NCBI GenBank assembly: GCA_029783825.1
Contig: JAREIK010000497.1
Coordinates: 1 to 64,000, forward strand
Reading direction: 5' to 3'
DNA length: 64,000 nt
From: Sapria himalayana
Taxonomy: Eukaryota > Streptophyta > Magnoliopsida > Malpighiales > Rafflesiaceae
The position numbers and the translations under genes are program-made. This document shows positions 52,368 through 64,000 of this stretch, one piece after another (positions within the stretch are counted from its first letter, which is position 1; every line of letters begins with the position of its first letter). Under the pieces are notes generated by a model that made no database searches, was not told the origin of the DNA, and saw nothing but the letters and a program-made list of their open reading frames with translations.

Positions 52368-52936
52368 TCGGAGATTCGCGACCCAACTCGAAGTCTTGTC
52401 CTCAAAGAATCGGGACTGAAAAAAATCCGTTGACTTTGACTTTTCTCGTCCCGTTCTGTCACATATTTTTTCTTTTGGGATGGTTCCGGATCTTAAGCAA
52501 TATCTATCTCGAGAACCGTCCCATCCTAAAAAACTGATACTAGAACCAAGAATATATATATATAACATGAAGATGCTACCAATTCCGTTATTGCCCATTC
52601 AATTCTGACGCACCTATTACTGTTCCGATGAGTTCTAGGCCACCTCATGCAGTTCCAACCGTGTTCAGTTAGGTCCAACCCTTGTCTGTCGCACTTCTGG
52701 TTGCCTCCACCATGTCTCAGATGCCACCAGCCTTTTGGTTTGTTTTTCTGATGAGAATTGAGTGATTAATTAGTATTATTGTGTCTCAGTCAGTTTTGTT
52801 GAGTATTGGTTGTGGTGTTGTGGTTGGGCTGAATGAGTGGGTTGAATGTATTACAGTCAGTTTTGTAGAGCTTGCTTGTTTGAAATAATTATATGTATTT
52901 ATGCTTAACATTTCATATTAATTAATGGTAATGAAG
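52368..52936 (+). other. hAT copy 2 subterminal region and 5' leader
   Basis: Subterminal GGGAC/CGTCCCG-type motifs in the first 150 bp, a short AT run, then a non-coding leader conserved with copy 1. The overlapping frames at 52340-52537 (+) and 52359-52598 (-) are chance frames; the first crosses the element border. Confidence 0.6.
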
Positions 52937-55219
52937 ATGGCTCAATCCAGCAGTAAACAAAAAATACAATAAATAGAATATGATCAAATCTCAAATGATC
53001 AAAGTACTGGTAAATCCAAACATCATCATTTCACAAACCCTCCTATTGTTATGGCAAGTTCTTCAATTCCAATTATAAAAGAAAGACAAGGTACATCTAA
53101 ACCTCAAACTCATAAAAAGTATAAGTCTACTATTTGGGAACTTATGAGATATTAGTTGATTCAGAGCAAAATGAAACTGCTAGGGCATCTTGTATATGGT
53201 GAAGGAGAGAATACTTGGCAAAAAGTGATCAAGGTACTTCGGGTTTATGAAAATACTTGAGAAATACTTGTAAGAAATTTCCACACAAAAAAGAATTAAT
53301 AGAAGCTCACAAAGGTAAAGACAAGTCACAATCTTTGTTGAGTTTCACTAAAGGTACTAGTTCAGAGGATAACAAATTAACTTGTTTACAATTTATCAAC
53401 AATTAGTTAGGGAGGTTTTGGTCAAAATGATCATTAAAGATGAATTGCCTTTTTGTTTTGTTGAGATGAATGAGTTTAAAGAGTTTTGTGAAGTTAGTGT
53501 GCCTCAATTTAAAATTCCATCTAGGCACTCTATATTGAGGGATTGTTTTTCTTTGTTTGTGAAGGAAAAGAAGAAATTATTTGATAGCATATCATCTCAT
53601 TGTTGTAGAGTTTCATTGAGTACCGACACTTGGACTAGCATTCAAAATTTGTCTTATATCTGTTTGGCTGTTCATTTCATTGATTCTCAATGGAATATGC
53701 ATAAAAGGCATTTGAACTTTTGTGTAATTAAAAGTCATTGTGGAGTTAATATTAGAAATGCTATTGAGTTTTTCATGAATGAATGGGGTTTGAGAAAGTT
53801 GATGTGCATTACTATTGACAATGCATAAAATAATGATGTTGAAGTTGAACAATTGAAAAAAAGGCTTGTGAAGAAAAGTGTTGTACCTTCGAGAGGCGAG
53901 CATTTTTATATGAGATGTTGTGCTCATATCCTAAACATAATTGTCAGAGATGGCATTGCAGTAGTTGAGGGTGCTATTCAAAAAATTAGAGGTGTGGTGA
54001 AATATGTGAAGAGCAGTCCGAAAATATTAGATATGTTAAGATATGTGTTGAAGAAGCAAACTTGACATATGGATCTTCATTGTAATTAGATTGTCCTACA
54101 AGATAGAATTCAACTTATTTGCTGCTACAAACTGATATAAAATATCAAAAAGAATTTGATAAGTTGGAGGACAAAGACAAAAGGTTTTTGAAGGAGTTTG
54201 GTTCAAATATTCCAACTGAGAGAGACTGAACAAACTCCAAAATCTTGTCTCGTTTCTTGAAAACTTTTTATGATGTAACTTGTAAATTTTCTGGCTCATA
54301 ATATTATACCTCTAGTGTTTATTTTCATGAGATTATTCGAATTTCGAAAAAAATTGAGCTTTGTGAAAATAGTAGAGATACAATAGTGTCTGAAATGGGT
54401 ATTAAAATGAAGCATAAATTCAACAAATATTGGGGTTCTCTTCAGTCAACAAATATTATGCTTTTTGTACCAGTAGTTTGGATCCTAGATATAAGCTCAA
54501 ATATCTCAAGGCTAAGTACACTTAGCATTATGGAGAGGAATTGTCTAAAAATTTGGTGAAAAAGATTATAAATGCTTTAAATGAGATGATTGATGATTAT
54601 AAAGACTTAAATGAAGATGAATCAAAAGAAGATGATTTCACTTTTACTGTGTTGAAGAAAAATGATGATTTCTTTGATGGTAGTGATACTTATGTTGATG
54701 ATTTTTTTGTTGGATTGGAGAAATAACAAGAAGTTGCAGCTTTAGAAAAGTTGGATAGGTACTTGGAGGACAAACTTGAAAAAAATAGAATTAATTTTGA
54801 TCTTCTAAACAGGTGGAAGGTAAATGAGGGTAGGTATCCTTCTTTGGAAAATATTGCAAGGGATGTATTTGCTATGCAAGCATCTTATGTGGCCAACGAA
54901 TCTACATTTAGCACTGGGGGGAGAACTTTAGATAAATTTAGGAGTTCTTTAACACCTATTACAGCTGAAGTTCTCATATGTCTACAAGATTGGTTGAGAA
55001 GCTCAAACAAACCTATTGAAATTTAATAATTAGTTCAAGACCTTGATAATAATGAATCAGGTTAGTATACAAATCTTGTAAATTTTAATTTCACTTTTAT
55101 TTATTTTATTCATTCAATTTAATTAAAATATGGTTCAATTACAATTTTCAGAGGGGTCACAAGATCCAAATATTCTTCCAACTATAGTTGGCCAACTAAA
55201 TTTGGAATGGGTGTATTAA
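52937..55219 (+). pseudogene. hAT transposase pseudogene (BED finger, DUF4413, hAT dimerisation), copy 2
   Basis: Start chosen at ATG 52937 (MAQSS), matching ATG 17727 of copy 1; stops follow soon after. The BED finger (about 53110-53260) is broken: one base is missing in the WE..LMRY stretch, and the second cysteine codon of CxxC is replaced by TGA. The RNase H-like core is readable over 53382-54065 in one frame apart from a single TAA at 53826. It keeps the catalytic aspartate in STDTWTS (53625-53627), the second in ITIDNA (53817-53819) and the CCAH motif (53916). A frameshift follows after 54065. The KFNKYW part lies near 54418 and an acidic stretch at 54541-54726. The C-terminal dimerisation region at 54751-55026 is intact, with NRWK, ARDVFAMQAS, VANESTFSTGGR (catalytic glutamate 54898-54900) and RSSLTP. 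A 91-bp intron and a last exon ending LEWVY at 55219 complete it. Confidence 0.9.
55061..55151 (+). other. Probable intron of hAT copy 2 transposase
   Basis: GTTAGTAT donor and ATTTTCAG acceptor, 91 bp. Splicing gives ESEGSQDPNILP across the junction; reading through gives an immediate stop. Confidence 0.65.
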
Positions 55220-56036
55220 ATTTTATAAGATAATATTTTGTTTTTTTATTACTCTTTCATCTTAGAAATTTATGTTTACATGATTAACATGGTTTCATTT
55301 TGGTAGTCCTTCTACAATGGAGGAAGAAAATGGAGGAGTTGTAGAAGTGATAATTAATTGGGTTTGGATTTTCGTTGTTGTTCCAGGCCGGACCTTTGAA
55401 ATGATTTTTATCATGGTTGTTATTATTTGTATTTTTTTTTGTTATATTAAGCTGCCTAATTTTAGCAATTACTTAAGTAGTAATTGTTGCTACTATTGTT
55501 TGTGATCATCTTTAGCTATTCCTTAATATTTTAAGTAATTGTTTAAAAAATGTAGTATTGCTATTATGGTTAACTTTCAATAAGTTGAACAAAGCCAACA
55601 TGTGAAAAAACAAAGAACTAAATAAAGCACACAACTCGGTCCCGTTCTATTTAACATTTCTATCCTTCTCTGCACATCAAATCTTTTGACATGGTAATGG
55701 AACTCTTTTGTTGTATTTAGGCTATTTGACAAAAGAAAATTGGCCCAATTTGAGTTTGAATGATATATAACTAAGGAATGATAAATGGTACAACGAAAGG
55801 TTTCTAAATGAACTAACATGGCCGGTTTGAAGAAAATAAATTCAAAAAAAATGTCTGAACTCCGTTCCATCCCAGAACTATTTTATCGTACCAAAATCTC
55901 CGATCTCCATCCCATCCCGTCCTGATATTTTCAACCTATTGGATGGGCCTGGATCATCAAAAAAAAAATCTATGAACTATGGGAAGGGACTGGAGATTTG
56001 TAATCTCCATTTCGTCCCATCCCATGAGTACCCCTA
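55220..56036 (+). other. hAT copy 2 3' non-coding region and right end
   Basis: After the LEWVY stop. A short frame at 55317-55505 starts at a spot that is an acceptor-like TTCTACAG in copy 1 and has no known domain. The minus-strand frame 55577-55870 is a shadow. The final 150 bp has CCCATCCCGTCC-like subterminal motifs and the terminal repeat. Confidence 0.65.
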
Positions 56037-56044
56037 GGATTGAG
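56037..56044. repeat. Right 8-bp target-site duplication of hAT copy 2
   Basis: GGATTGAG, two changes from GCATTTAG. It shares the derived ATTGAG ending with the right duplication of copy 1. Confidence 0.65.
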
Positions 56045-58700
56045 TGGTTTATAGGTTTTATTTATAAAATAAAATTAAAAAAATTTATTTTTATTATTTC
56101 TTTATATTTTCAAATGTGAATACAATATTTAGTTATACTAATCATTATATTTATATATTATATAAATTCAATATAAACAATTTTATTGATAAATATTCTA
56201 ATAATAATCAAAAAATAAATTAATAATCCATTAATAATAAGATAGATATTAATTAAAAAACAAATACAAAACTTAAAATGATTAAGAAGCAAAGAAAAAT
56301 ATATTACTATATGATAATTTTTGGTTTTTGAATTTTTTCTTCTTTTAATAAGTTTATCTATATTTTTTTTGATGAAAAATAATTTATATAAATTATAATT
56401 GTCTAACTCATAATTTATTTTGTAATTAATATTTATAAAAAATAAACAAATAAATAATTAAAATTATAATGAAAAAAATAAAAATGAGATTTATTATTTA
56501 TTATTTAGGATATATCTAATTAAAAAAATTGTCTATGTAGGGTTTTCGAGATTTAGAAGTTATTAATTTATGTATTTTGGCAATTAGTGGTTTATAGGTT
56601 TTATTTAAACAATGAAATAACAAATAAATTATTTTTGATATTTTTTCAAATTTTCAAATATTATAACCTTTGAAAATATAATAATTTTAAAATATTTTAA
56701 ATATGTGAATACAATATTTAGTAATAATAATAATTATTTTACAATATATAATATAAACTAAATATAAACAATTTTATTGATATATATTATATCAATTATC
56801 AAAAAATAAATTAATAAACTATTATTAATATGATAGATATAAATTAAAATTTAATTACAAAAACTAAAATGATTAAAAATCAAAGTAAATTTATTACTAA
56901 ATAATAATTTTTGTTTTTTCTTTTGCCTCATTTTATAAGATAATATATTTTTGTGATAAAAAAAATTATTTAAATTATATTTGTATCACTCATAATTTAT
57001 TTTTAATTAATATTTCAATAAATTATTTAAATTATATTTAAGGTTTACGAGTTTAAAGGTTTAAGTATTTAGGGGCTTCTGGGATTAGGAGTTTAGAGAT
57101 TTATGTGTTTAGGTATTTAATGGTTTATAAGTTTTATTTGAAGGTTATAATTGAAAATATAACAATTTTTAAATTTTTTTAAATGCGTATACTATATTTA
57201 GTTATGATAATAATAATAATTATATATCATATAAATTCAATATAAACAATTATATTTATAGATATTATATTAATGATCAAAAAATAAATTAATAAACTAT
57301 TATAAATAAGATAGATATTTTTAAAATATATTCGCAAAATCTAAATTTATTCAAAATCAAAGTAAAATAAATTACTAAATAATAATGTTTTTGATGTTTT
57401 TCTTCTTTTTATAAGTTTATATTTTTTGTTCTTAAAAGTATATTATTTAAATTATATTTGTCTTCCTTATTATATATTTTGTAATTAGTAATTCTATAAA
57501 AATAAACTCAAAAATAATGAAAATGAATATTTAAAATTATAATGAATACAAATAAAAGTGAGATTTATTATTTATTATTCAAGATATACAGATTTAATGG
57601 TTTAGGTATTTAGCTATTTTGGGGTTTAGTGATTTAAGTTTTTATGCCTTTAGTGATTTATAGTTTTTATTTAAAGAATGAAAAAACAGAAAATAGAATT
57701 TTATTTTTTAAAAAATTTTTGGAGGTTATAACCTTTAAAAATATAATAATTTTTAATTTTTTTAAATGTGAATATAATATTTAGTTATAATAATATTATT
57801 AATTATATATAATATAAACTCAATATAAATAATTTTATTTATAGTTATTATAATAATAATCAATAAATAATTAATAAACTATTATTAAAAAGAATGATAT
57901 AAATTAAAATATAATTGTAAAATCTAAAATGATACAAAATCATAATAAAATATTTTATTTAATAATAAATTATTGTTTTTAAAATTGTGCCTATTTTTAT
58001 AAGCTTATATTTTTTTTGATGAAATATAAATTATTTAAATTATGTCTGTCTCAATAAAGATTTATTTCATAATTAATATTTCTATAAAATTAAATTGATA
58101 AATAATTTAAAAAAAATTAAAATTATACTGAATAAACATTAAAATGAAATTTATGATTTATTATTAATGTATACCAGTTTAATGGTTTTCAGATTTAAAA
58201 TTTTATAAAATGTGAATACAATATTTAGTTATAACATTATTAATAATCATATATCATATAAATTCAATATAAACAATTTTATTGATAGTTATTATAATGA
58301 TGATCAAAAATTAAATTAATAATCTATTAATAATAAGATAAATATTAAATAAAAATTATTTACAAAACCCAATTTGATTCAAAATTATAGTAAAATATAT
58401 TACTAAATAATAATTTTTAATTTTTAAATTTTACTTCTTTTATAAGCGTTTATATATTTTTTGATTAAAAATAAATTATTTAAATTATATTTGTCTTACT
58501 CATAATTTATTTTGTAATAAATATTTTTATAAAAATAAACTAATAAATAATTAAATGAATATTTCAAATTATAATATATAGAAATAAAAATTAGATTTAT
58601 TAATTATTATATATTATATAGTGGTTTAATGGTTAATGTATTTAGGTATTATGGGGTTTAGGAGTATAATGATTTAATTGTGTATGCATTTAGTGGTTTA
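56037..58700 (+). repeat. Satellite block 15, J(right part)-A-B-C-D(deleted)-J
   Basis: The J body resumes after the transposon but lacks the palindrome (deletion near 56105). A 56515, B 57045, C 57590, D 58170 with the same internal deletion as at 16735, and J 58620 follow. Near 58685 the J monomer shows an uninterrupted GCATTTAGTGGTTTA: an empty-site version of the hAT target. Confidence 0.86.
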
Positions 58701-61700
58701 TACGTTTTATTTAAAAAAATAAAATAACAAAATATTTATTTTTATTATTTTTTGATATTTTCAAAGGTTATAACCTTTGAAAATATAATAATTTTTAAAT
58801 TTTTTACTAAAGCGAATTCAATATTTAGTTATAAAAATCATTATATTTATATATCATATAAATTCAATATAAACAATTTTAGTGATTAATATTCTAATAA
58901 TGATCAAAAAATAAATTAATAATCTATTATTAATAAGATAGATATCAATTAAAATATAATTACAAAACATAAAATGATTCATAAGTAAACCAAAATATAT
59001 TACTATATAATAATTTTTTATTTTAAAAAGTTTAACTATATTTTTTTGATTAAAAATAATTTAAATAAATTATATTTGTCTAACTCATAATTTATTTTTT
59101 AATATATATTTATATAAAAATATACAAATAAATAATTAAAATGAATTTTTAAAATTATAATGAAAAAAAAAGAGATTTATTATTTATTATTTAGGGTATA
59201 CCGGTTTAATATAAATTATATCTGTCTCACTAATAATTTATTTTGTAATTAATATTTCTATAAAAATAAATTGATAAATATTTAAAATAAAAATTTAAAA
59301 TTATACTGAATAAAAATTAAAATGAGATTTATGATTTATTATTAATGTATACCAATTTAATAATTTAAGTATTTAGAGGTTTTGTCATATAGGTGTTTAG
59401 TGATTCATGTTTTTAGGCATTTAGTGGTTTATAGGTTTTATTTAAATAATAAAATAATAAACAAAAATTTTGTAATTTTTTGTCATTTTCATAGTTTATA
59501 ACCTTTGAAAATATAATAATATTTAAAATTTTTTGAAATGTGAATACAATATTAAGTTATTATAATTTTAATAATTATATATAATATAAATTCAATATAA
59601 ATAATTTTATTGAAAGATATTTTTATAATGATCAAAAATTAAATTAATAAACTATTAATATAAACAAATAAATAATTAAAATGAATATATAAAATTATAA
59701 TAAATTGAAATAAAAATTAGATTTCTTAATTATTAAGTAGTATATGGCGGTTTAATGGTTTATGTATTTAGGCATAATGGGCTTAGGAGTTTATTGATTT
59801 AACTGTGTATGCATCTAGTGGTTTATAGGTTTTATTTAAAAATTAAAATAACAAAATATTTATTTTTATTATTTTTTAATATTTTCAAAGGTTATAACCA
59901 TTGAAAATATAATAATTTTTAAATTATTTTCAAATGTGAATTCAATATTTAGTTATAATAATCATTATATTTATATATCATATAAATTCAAAATAAACAT
60001 TTTTATTGATAATAATTCTAATAATGATGACAAAATAACTTAATAATCTATTATTGATAAGATAGATATCAATTAAAATATAATTACAAAACCTAAAATG
60101 ATTCAGAAGCAAAGCAAAATATATTACTATATAATAATTTTTTGTTTTGAAATTTTTTTTTCTTTTAAAAAGTTTATCTATAATTATTTGATGAAAAATA
60201 ATTTACATAAATTATATTTGCGTAACTCATAAATTATTTTGTAATTAATATTTATATAAAAATAAACAAATAAATAATTAAAATGAATATTTAAAATTAT
60301 AATTAAAAATTATAAGATTTATTATTTATTATTTAGGGTATACCGATATAATTTAAATTAGATATATCTCAATAATAATTTATTTTGTAATTAATATTTC
60401 AATAAAAATAAACTGATAAATAATTAAAATAAAAATATAAAATTATATTGAATAAAAATTAAAATGAGATTTATTAATTATTATTAATGTATACCAGTTT
60501 AATATTTTAAGTATTTAGATTTTTCGTCATTTTGGACTTTAGTGATTTATATTTTTAGGCATTTAGTGGTTTATTGGTTTTGTTTAAACAATGAAATAAC
60601 AAAAATATTATTTTTGATATTTTTACACATTTTAAAAGATTATAACCTTTGAAAATATAATAATTTCAAAATTTTTTAAAAATGAGAATACAATATTTAG
60701 TAATAATAATCACTATAATTACATATAATATAAACTAAAAATAAACAATTTTATTGATATATATGATATCAATTATCAAAAAAAAATTAATATTATATTA
60801 TTATTATGATGCTTATAAATTAAAATATAATTGGAAAACCTAAAATTATTCAAAATCGATGTAAAATTTATTAATAAATAATAATTTTTGTTTTTTAGTT
60901 TTTGCTTCTTTTTATAAGCTTATATATTTTTTTGATGAAAAATAAATTATTTAAATTATATTTGTATCACTCATAATTTATTTTGTAATTAATATTTTAA
61001 TAAATTATTTAAATTATATTTAAGGTTTACTAGTTTAAAGGTTTAAGTATTTATGGGCTTTTGTGTTTATGAGTTTATATGTTTAAGTGTTTAGGCATTT
61101 AGTGGTTTATAAGTTTTATTTAAACAATGATGTAGCTAAAAATTTATTTTTATTATTTTTTCAAATTTTTGAAGATTATAACCTTTGAAAATATAATAAT
61201 TTTTTAATTTTTTTCAAATGTAAATATAATATTTATTTATAATAATCTTCATAATTATTATTAATTTAAATTTAATATAAATAATTAATTTCTAGATAAT
61301 ATAATTATGATCAAAAAATAAATTAATAAACTTTTATTAATAAAATAGATATTATTTAAAAAGTATTTGCAAAATCAAAATTTATTCAAATCAAAGTAAA
61401 ATATATTACTAAATAATAATTTTTTTTTAATGTTTTGCTTTTTTTATAACTTTAAATTTTTGGTATTACAAATAAATTATTTAAATTATAATTGTCTTAT
61501 TCTTAATTTATTTTGTAATTTATAATTATATAATAATAAACTACTAAATAATTAAAATGAATATTTAAAATTATAATGAATACAAATAAAATTGACATTT
61601 ATTATTTATTATTCCGGATATACCAGTTTAATGGTTTAAGTATTTAGGTGTTTTGTGGTTTAAAAGTTTAGTGATTTAATTGTTTAGACCTTTAGTGATT

Positions 61701-64000
61701 TATACTTTTTAATTAAATATTGAAAAAACAAAAAATAATGTGAATATAATATCTAGTTATAATAATCTTAATAATTATATATAATGTAAACTCAATATAA
61801 ATAATTTTATTGATAGATATTAAAATAATAATCAATAAATAAATTAATAAACTTGTATTTATAAGAATGATATAAATTAAAATATAATTGTAAAATCTAA
61901 AATGATTCAAAATCAAAATAAGAAATATTATTAAATAATAATTTTTTATTTTTAAAATTTTGGCAATTTTATGAGCATTTTTTAGATGAAAAATAAATTA
62001 TTTAAATTATATATGTCGCACTAATAATTTATTTTGTAATTAATATTTCTATAAAAATAAACTGATAAATAATTAAAATGAATATTTAAAATTATAATGA
62101 ATACTAATAAAACTGAGATTTATGATTTATTATTTAGACTATACTAATTTAATGATTTAAGTATATATGGGCTTCGGGGTTTAGAAGTTTAGTTATTTTA
62201 GTATTTTTTCATTTACTAGTTTATAGATTTTATATAAAAAATAAAATAACAAAAAATTTATTTTTGTTATTTTTTCTAATTTTTGAAGGTTATAACATTT
62301 GAAAATATAATAATTTTTAAATTTTTTTTGAAAATTGAATACAATATGAAGTTATAATAATCATAATAATTATATATAATATAAATTCAATATAAATAAT
62401 TTTATTATTATTTATTATAATAATGATCATAAAAAAGTAATAACCAATTATTAATAAGATAAATTTGTTTAAAATATATTTGCAAAACCTAAAATGACTT
62501 AAAATCAAAGTGAAATATTTTACTAAATATTAATTATAAATTTTTAAATTTTTGTATCCATTTATAAGCCTATATATTTTTTAATGAAAAATCAATTATA
62601 TAAATTATATTTGTCTCACTAATAATTTATTTTTTAATTTATATTTATAAAAAATTAAACTAATAAATAATTAAAATGTATATTTAAAATTATAATGAAT
62701 GCTAATAAAAATGAGATTTATTATTTATTATTTAGGGTATAACTATTTAATTATTTAAGTTTTTTGTGGTTTTAGGGTTAAAAAGTTTATTGATTTATAT
62801 GTTTACACGTTTTCGTGTTTATAGGTTTTATTTAATAAATGAAATAACAAAAAATTTATTTTTATGAATTTTCGTGATTTTCAAATGTTATAACGTTTAA
62901 AAATATAATAATTTTTTAATACTTATAAAATAGGAATATAATAGTTAGTTATAATAATCATAAAAATTATATTTTTTGTAAATTCAATATAAAAATAATT
63001 TATCAATATATATTATTATAATGATCATAATATAAAATAATAAACTTTTAGTAATAAGATAGATATTTTTAAAATATATTTGCAGAAATCTAAATAAAAT
63101 CAAAATCAAAGTTAATTATATTACTAAATAAAATTTTAAATTTTTGAAATTTTGTTTATTTTTAAAAGCTTATTTTTTTTATAAAAACTAATTTATTTAA
63201 ATTATATTTGTCTCTCATTATTTAATTTGTAATTAATATTTTTATAAAAATAAAATAAAAAAAAATCAAAATGAATATTTAAAATTATAATGAATACAAA
63301 TAAAAATGAGATTTATTATTTATTATTTAGGTTATATAGGATTAATGGTTTAAGTATTTAGGGTATTTTGGTGTTTATGAGTCTAGAGATTTAAAAGTTT
63401 AGGCATTTAGTGGTTTATAAGTTTTATTAAAATAATAAAATAATAAAAAAATAAAAAAATTATTTTTGTGATTTTTTATCATTTTTGAAGGTTATAACCT
63501 TTAAAAATATAATAATTTTTTAATTTTTTTCAAATGTATAAATAATATTTCGTTATAATAATATTAATAATTATAAGACATTTAAATTGAATATAAGTAA
63601 TTTTATTATTATATATTATAAAAATGATCAAATAATAAATTAATAAACTTTTATTAATAAGATTGATATCAATTAAAATTTAATTGCAAGACCTATATAT
63701 AATGATTCAAAATCAAGTAAAATATATTACTAAATAATATTTTTTTGTTTTTATATTTTTATTTCTTTTTATAAGCGTATATTTTTTTTTATTAAAAATA
63801 AATTATTAAAATTATATTTGTTTAACTCATTATTTATTTTCTAATTAATAATTCTATATAAAATAAACTAATACATAAATAAAATGAATATTTAAAATTA
63901 TAATGATTATAAATTAAAATCAGATTTATGATTCATTATATATGGTATACCGGTTTAATTGTTTGATTATTTAGGAGTTTTGTCATTTAGAAGTTTATCA
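58701..64000 (+). repeat. Satellite block 16, J-K-D-J-K-D/A-B-C-L-E-F-G
   Basis: J continues with an exact palindrome at 58762-58779. Heads: K 59209, D 59350 (joined near 59660 to a J), J 59745, K 60345, D 60490 (continuing as A), B 61030, C 61615 (internal deletion near 61735 removes the palindrome), L 62130, E 62740, F 63340, G 63950 at the window end. The order B-C-L-E-F-G repeats that of 31625-34970. Minus-strand frames 61713-61916 and 62317-62508 are not genes. Confidence 0.84.

Larger units (their letters stand above)
52350..56036 (+). mobile_element. hAT superfamily DNA transposon, copy 2 (decayed)
   Basis: 3687-bp element. The left end is TAGGGCTGCTCATGGGAC; the right end reverse-complemented is TAGGGGTACTCATGGGAT, 15 of 18 matching. 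It aligns to copy 1 over its whole length with many small differences and no large indel apart from the microsatellite. It sits at the same point of the same J-type satellite monomer. The C-terminal half of its transposase is better preserved than in copy 1. It encodes no intact protein, so it could move only with enzyme supplied elsewhere, and its ends are still recognisable. Confidence 0.93.

Noticed and set aside
53613..53927. 104-codon minus-strand frame inside hAT copy 2
   Set aside because: It is the antisense shadow of the conserved transposase core and has no motifs of its own.
17095..56036. Two independent, target-specific hAT insertions
   Set aside because: Not excluded, but derived flank changes shared by both copies make co-duplication the simpler reading.
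1..64000. CRISPR array or bacterial/organellar origin for the regular repeats
   Set aside because: Monomers near 590 bp adjoin without unique spacers. The hAT elements with an intron and the LTR place the sequence in a plant nucleus.
1..64000. Centromere identity of the array
   Set aside because: Long AT-rich satellite with higher-order structure is compatible with a centromere, but equally with subtelomeric or other heterochromatin. Nothing in the sequence alone decides it.

Overview
The window reads as nuclear heterochromatin from a flowering plant; the species cannot be told. About 54 of the 64 kb is one family of very AT-rich, head-to-tail satellite DNA, with monomers mostly 530-600 bp. 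All copies point the same way on the + strand. The plant assignment rests on two decayed plant-type hAT transposons with a BED-finger transposase and a Copia-like solo LTR, all inserted in the satellite. I see no intact protein-coding gene, tRNA, rRNA or CRISPR array. The many small AT-rich reading frames are chance frames in satellite DNA.

Satellite structure. Each monomer has (1) a head of roughly 70-90 bp built from telomere-like octamers that mostly start TTTA or TTTT (TTTAGGGG-like); (2) a T-rich stretch leading to a conserved palindrome, CAAAGGTTATAACCTTTG; (3) an AT-rich body with a conserved TGATCA and TATTATTAATAAG block; and (4) a tail that often carries the palindrome TATAAGCTTATA. 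By their heads I recognise about a dozen monomer subtypes, named here A, B, C, D, E, F, G, H, J, K, L, M and N (private labels). They recur in a preferred order, A-B-C-L-E-F-G-H-M-K-D-J, with shortcuts such as A-B-C-D-J. This is a higher-order repeat that has been shuffled by unequal exchange.

Layout. 1-17094: satellite. 17095-20835: hAT copy 1, with 8-bp target duplication and a dead transposase. 20836-45127: satellite, including a near-identical triplication of a 1.19-kb two-monomer unit at 36368-39942. About 45128-47602: a non-satellite island with a degenerate 52-bp minisatellite, a telomere-like patch and a 1.3-kb low-copy-looking part. 47603-50499: satellite, with a local (TTTTGGGG)n expansion. 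50500-51078: solo LTR with a perfect 5-bp target duplication. 51079-52349: satellite. 52350-56036: hAT copy 2. 56037-64000: satellite.

Nothing here works as an operon or pathway. The biology is genome dynamics: a telomere-like octamer module inside every satellite monomer, subtype shuffling, a recent local amplification, and a transposon that sits at the same point of the same monomer subtype twice, apparently carried along as a passenger when the satellite was duplicated.
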